Below are positions 60,317 to 64,000 of a DNA stretch of 64,000 nt, piece after piece. Source of the DNA: Chondrosia reniformis. Lineage: Eukaryota > Porifera > Demospongiae > Chondrillida > Chondrillidae. The position numbers and the translations under genes are program-made. Position 1 is the first letter of the stretch. Each line of letters begins with the position of its first letter. The DNA lies in contig OX359193.1 of the NCBI GenBank assembly GCA_947172415.1, positions 2,412,501 to 2,476,500 of the forward strand, read 5' to 3'. The notes beneath the pieces are model-generated. The model had not been told where the DNA came from, made no database searches, and worked only from the letters and a program-made list of their open reading frames with translations.

Positions 60317-60559
60317 TTGTATGTGGAAATAGTGCGTCAACAGAGTAATAATCCTATGACCAAACGCCAGAAAGTACTCCGAAGAAAGCTTAGGAGGGAG
60401 TTCCATTCATTAAACCTGAATGTGCTGATCAGAGCTCGGGAACAGACACTGGGGAAACTCAGGGTCTGGACCCTACAAGAGCGAAGATCGGCTGAACACA
60501 GGAAATTCCAGGAACAAAACCACCTTTGGAATATCCAAGGAAGTTCCGACCTCCAATGA
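60317..60559 (+). pseudogene. LINE linker region before the reverse transcriptase
   Basis: Same frame as the N-terminal region, after the stop at 60203. Rich in Arg/Lys (KRQKVLRRKLRREFHSL) and ending at a stop after a frame change. The following bases (60570-60730) are open in another frame (VVRDFWTKIVGTVGKV), with APGPDGIHTFWWKAL after one more shift. Confidence 0.55.
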
Positions 60560-60734
60560 AGCTCTCTCAATTGAGGTAGTAAGAGACTTTTGGACAAAGA
60601 TTGTAGGTACTGTTGGTAAGGTCAACAAAGACGACCCAGGAGTAAAAGAATGGCTAAAGGAAACCAAAAAGAGGGTGGGTAGAACCTCCTCTGAAGGTCC
60701 CGATAGCATTGATGAGACCAAACTGCAAAAAGCT

Positions 60735-61363
60735 GGTCAGCCCCTGGGCCGGATGGCATCCACACTTTTTGGTGGAAAGCACTCCCCTCTGCACAGTCTG
60801 CCTTGGCAGATGTACTACGGAGGATGGTGAGCGGAGATCTGTCAGTCCCAGACTGGCTTACAAGGGGTCGCACTCTACTCATCCCCAAAAAGGGTGACCT
60901 GAAAAGTGCGGCCAACTACCGATCTATTGCATGTCTCAACACAATGTACAAGGCTGTCACAGCATACATTGCATCAGAATTATTCACTTACACCTACACT
61001 AATGATCTTTTGCCTATGGCTCAACAAGCCATGAGGAAAGGGAGGTGGGGCTGTGTGCACTGTCTATTGCTGGATCAATCAATCGGTCTAGATGCCAAAA
61101 TTATGGGCAAGCCACTTAGTGTGGCATGGATCGATTATGAGAAGGCATATGACAGAGTCCCTCAGAAGTGGGTGGTGAAGGGGCTAAAAACCATCAAGTG
61201 CCCAGGTTGGATCCAGAGGTCTATAGAGCTCTTCTCCAAACACTGGGCTACTGTGCTTGAGTTGAGGACTGCGGGGAAGGTGGTTAGGAGCACCCCAGTT
61301 AAATATAACAAGGGACTCTTCCAAGGAGACTCCTTATCGCCACTCCTCTTTGTCTGGCCATAG
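60735..61363 (+). pseudogene. LINE reverse transcriptase, fingers and palm part 1
   Basis: Contains APGPDGIHTFWW, TLLIPKKGDLKSAANYRSI (RT motif 1), LSVAWIDYEKAYDRVP (motif A with catalytic Asp) and GLFQGDSLSPLLF (motif B). It copies element RNA at the nicked target. Broken at ~61350 by a one-base shift giving a stop. Confidence 0.8.
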
Positions 61364-61444
61364 CTCCCATATCCCAAGTTCTTAACAGAACCAAGGGATA
61401 TACCCTCTAGCATAATGGGGATAGGAACACCATGTCACACTTAA

Positions 61445-62362
61445 TTGTTGTACATGGATGACCTTAAGATATATGCTGGAGGGCCTGATAAACTCAGGGA
61501 AGCCATGGAATGTGTGGAAAAAACCTTAAATGCCATTGGCATGAGGTTTGGAGTGAGAAAGTGTGGAACAGCTCACATGCAAAAGGGGAAAGTTCTGGCT
61601 GGCCCAGACAACCCTGAACACAGTAAAGAATCCATAAGGAGCCTTGAAAAAGGTACTACTTATAAGTACCTAGGGCTAGAACAACTGTTTGAGGTAGATG
61701 ACAGCAAGGTCAAAGCTTGCTTGATCAACAAATTGAGGAGGAGACTCCACAAAGTGTGGGGCTCTCACCTCAATGGTAAGAATGCTGCAGAAGCTTCTAA
61801 CATGTTTTGTGCCTCTCTATTGAGATACTCTTACCCAGTTTTGAGGTGGACACAAAGTGAGCTTCCAAAACTGGACCGAATGGTGAGAAAGATCATGAGA
61901 AAGTACCAGTGTCATCACTATAACTCTGCCATTGAGAGAGTGAACTTGCCTCACTCTCAAGGTGGTAGAGGGCTCTGTAGTTTTCCTTTGGATCACGACA
62001 GGGCTGTTGTGAATCTGGCAAGATACCTCCATACTGCCAATGATCCACTCATAGCTGTTGTGGTTAAACACCAAAAGTGGCTGGAGTGCTCAAAGCAGAG
62101 GAGGACTGTCTTGAAAGAAGCCAGATTGATACTGGGAAGCCACGGAATAGAACTAAAACCGGAAACGTGGCTAAAGACAGATCCCTCACAAAATAGTGTA
62201 AGAGAATGGAGGAGAGTGGCACGTGAGCTCCGGGAGGCTCAGACTGAAAGGTTAAAAAGTAACCTAGCCGAAAAGTCTCACCAGGGCTCATACCACACAC
62301 AAGTCACAAATAGGGAGTCTTATGTGTGGCTTTCTGAGGGGAAGACTCAGACCTCAAACTGA
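61445..62362 (+). pseudogene. LINE reverse transcriptase, motif C, thumb and linker
   Basis: Begins LLYMDDLKIYA (motif C with both catalytic Asp), followed by GMRFGVRKCG and YKYLGLEQL (motifs D/E) and a long helical thumb/linker. A 4-5-base insertion just before 61445 and a shift near 62340 flank it. Otherwise it runs ~300 codons without a break. Confidence 0.8.
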
Positions 62363-63050
62363 GGTTCTGATTCTTGCAGCCCAAGATGATGTGCTGCACA
62401 CTAGGTGGTACGGAAATAGGATTCTGAGGAATTCTAGCCTCCTAGTGTGCAGAGAATGTGGGAAGGCTATGGAAACTGTCAAACACATAATAAACATATG
62501 TGAGCCCAAGGGATTTTCTCTCTACAAAGAGAGGCATGACCGGGCAATACTGATTGTGTTGTGGAGATTGTTGAAAGAATATGGATTAAAGCAGGAAGAG
62601 CCCTGGTACAAACTAGAAGCTAAACCATTCTATGAGAATAGGTCTGTCAAAATCTTGTGGGATCCTAGCATCCCTACAGATGAAGAAATGACAGAAAGAA
62701 GGCCAGACTTAGTGGTTGAGGATCAGCTATGTAAGTCAATCTACATTATTGAGATGTCAGTTCCTACTGACAGCAATATTAATGGAAGATGGCAAGAGAA
62801 GTTCCAAAAGTACCAGAAGCTGGCGGCTGATATGAGGAAACAATTTAGGGGCTACCGAATTAAGGTAGTCCCGATGATAATTGGTGCTTTGGGGACAGTG
62901 GAGACACTCCTGGAAGACCTTAGGGGAATTCAAAAGCTGTCAAAAAGTGCAGTAGAAATGATGAGAGCCATGCAGAGAACTGTTCTCTATTCGGCTGTGA
63001 GGATATTGAGGCGACATCTATCTGTTGAGGGATTGGGGCCTGGACGGTAA
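62322..63050 (+). pseudogene. LINE CCHC knuckle and restriction-like endonuclease
   Basis: CRECGKAMETVKHIINIC is the C-x2-C-x7-H-x4-C knuckle that precedes the endonuclease in R2-superclass elements. The PD-(D/E)xK-type core shows ERRPDLVVEDQ and YIIEMSVP, then an alpha-helical end. It would nick target DNA to prime reverse transcription. It reads in a different frame from the RT because of one indel near 62340, but is otherwise intact to the stop at 63050. Confidence 0.8.
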
Positions 63051-63322
63051 GTAGTCCTGTCCCAGTCCTTGCCTGTCGACCTCTGGTAAGCAGTGGTGGA
63101 TTGGTGTATGGAGGTACTCCCTCCTATTATGACGGTCAACTTTGGCCCGACACGCCCCTGTCTGCTGCTGCCGGAAGGAGGCAAAGCCGAGGCTTCTGGC
63201 TAAACACCCGAAGAAGGGAAAACATAACTGACTCAGGAAGGTTGTTCAAGCCAGATACTCCTTGCCTTAGTAAACTAAGGCAAGAAGTAACAAGGTTCTC
63301 CGTTAAGGCTTTTGTTTCTAAA

Positions 63323-63334
63323 GCATGAAGTCAT
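63323..63334. repeat. Target-site duplication (right) of the LINE
   Basis: Exact copy of 58975-58986. The element's last bases before it are TTTTGTTTCTAAA. Confidence 0.85.
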
Positions 63335-64000
63335 TGATGTTTATACAATTGATTGTTAAAGAGTTTATAGCAATATATACTTACATAAAGAGTTTTGCAG
63401 AGATGTGGGACAGAAGATTCTTCAACTTATTTTTTATATGCTTTTGTATAAGGCAGCATGAAGTAAATACAATATAATATAATATAGCAATGAATAGTTA
63501 CAGCTGGCTTTTCTAACATATATAATGTCATGTATACAGTCACAGAATATGTTTAAATATATAGTTATATTAAGCATCAATATATGTACATTTCATGCAT
63601 TTGTGCATGCAAGGTACGAATGAGACCATATAATTGTAAGCAAACTATTTAGGTTTAAAATAAAAAATAAACCTGTTATATATGTTAATTAATTAAATTC
63701 GTCTTAAATATGTTCAGAGCTTTCTCATATACATATATAAAACACAGTCTGTCTGAAACCATTCAAACTCAGAGAGATCCTTGCCCAACTTCCTATATAT
63801 ATACATATAGTCATGCACTCTGCACATATTATTCCTTGCAGAGACATGCACATGATATTTTATGTTAACATTGTAAGTTTGTACCTGAAGTTTAACAGAT
63901 ATAAATGCAAATGTACGTAATATATATACGTATATATAGGATATTCTCTTTTGAATATCAATATTTAATTTAAAATTTATACGGTCATGCATGATGTATA
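63335..64000. other. AT-rich right edge, no gene recognised
   Basis: Holds only short TATA tracts and a 92-codon minus-strand ORF (63714-63992) of AT-driven composition with no domain. Confidence 0.5.

Larger units (their letters stand above)
58987..63322 (+). mobile_element. Complete-length, inactivated R2-superclass LINE (restriction-like endonuclease)
   Basis: A 4,336-bp insertion bounded by a 12-bp direct repeat. Order: structured 5' UTR, Myb-like N-terminal region, reverse transcriptase, CCHC knuckle and restriction-like endonuclease, then a short 3' UTR without poly(A). There is no apurinic endonuclease, and the endonuclease follows the RT, as in R2/R4/NeSL-type elements. The target is ordinary AT-rich DNA, not rDNA. 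At least one stop (60203) and several frameshifts (near 60560-60735, 61350, 61430 and 62340) show that it is dead, yet both ends are intact. Confidence 0.85.

Noticed and set aside
58987..63322. rDNA-specific R2 element
   Set aside because: The flanks and duplicated target are AT-rich non-ribosomal DNA, so only the wider R2 superclass can be claimed.

Overview
The window is eukaryotic and metazoan, most likely from a sponge (Porifera, possibly a demosponge). I infer this from AT-rich DNA, short introns (70, 117 and 174 bp where they can be read), an IgGFc-binding/CCP membrane receptor, and a polytopic receptor of a kind I associate with sponge genomes. No marker gene fixes the species. Mobile elements, satellites and inverted repeats fill most of the 64 kb. 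Genuine host coding sequence is sparse and often broken.

1-24.7 kb: a pair of ~700-bp inverted repeats (1-715 and 24045-24736), with an extra partial right copy at 23335-23545. Inside is a 6,580-bp block repeated head to tail three times (1108-20847). I noticed only two base differences between copies. Each block carries, on the minus strand, the decayed gag, reverse transcriptase (RT), RNase H (RH) and tyrosine recombinase (YR) genes of a DIRS/Ngaro-type retrotransposon. The RT has lost its central part in all three copies. The right-hand breakpoint lies inside a long foldback element. A 142-bp tandem repeat and a two-exon gene of unknown function (22807-23191) follow.

24.7-34 kb: a thrice-repeated ~500-bp segment, a Merlin/ISXO2-type transposase with a 70-bp intron, the first two exons of an NWD1/TEP1-like gene (DUF4062 region), and a piggyBac relic.

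34-43 kb: about 27 AT-rich tandem repeats (average ~245 bp), each with a tRNA-like T-arm/B-box core; a 382-bp foldback with 181-bp arms; and the last exon of a DDX19/DBP5-like DEAD-box helicase.

43-54 kb: more foldbacks, a TA-flanked MITE, an IgGFc-domain/CCP/transmembrane receptor gene (minus strand, 45-47.7 kb), and a second minus-strand receptor gene (49.8-53.7 kb) with signal peptide, beta-helix-like stalk, Cys-rich segment and multi-pass membrane bundle. The second gene is broken by several single-base frameshifts.

54.7-58.1 kb: a minisatellite with an 88-bp basic unit that contains two hairpins. 58.97-63.33 kb: a complete-length, inactivated R2-superclass LINE (restriction-like endonuclease) with a 12-bp target-site duplication. 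Its 5' end starts on the first base of an apparent pseudoknot.

No operon-like system is present. What links the parts is repeat dynamics: recombinase-type retroelements, hairpin-forming repeats and tandem amplification. Two membrane receptor genes of probable recognition or adhesion function sit in the middle.
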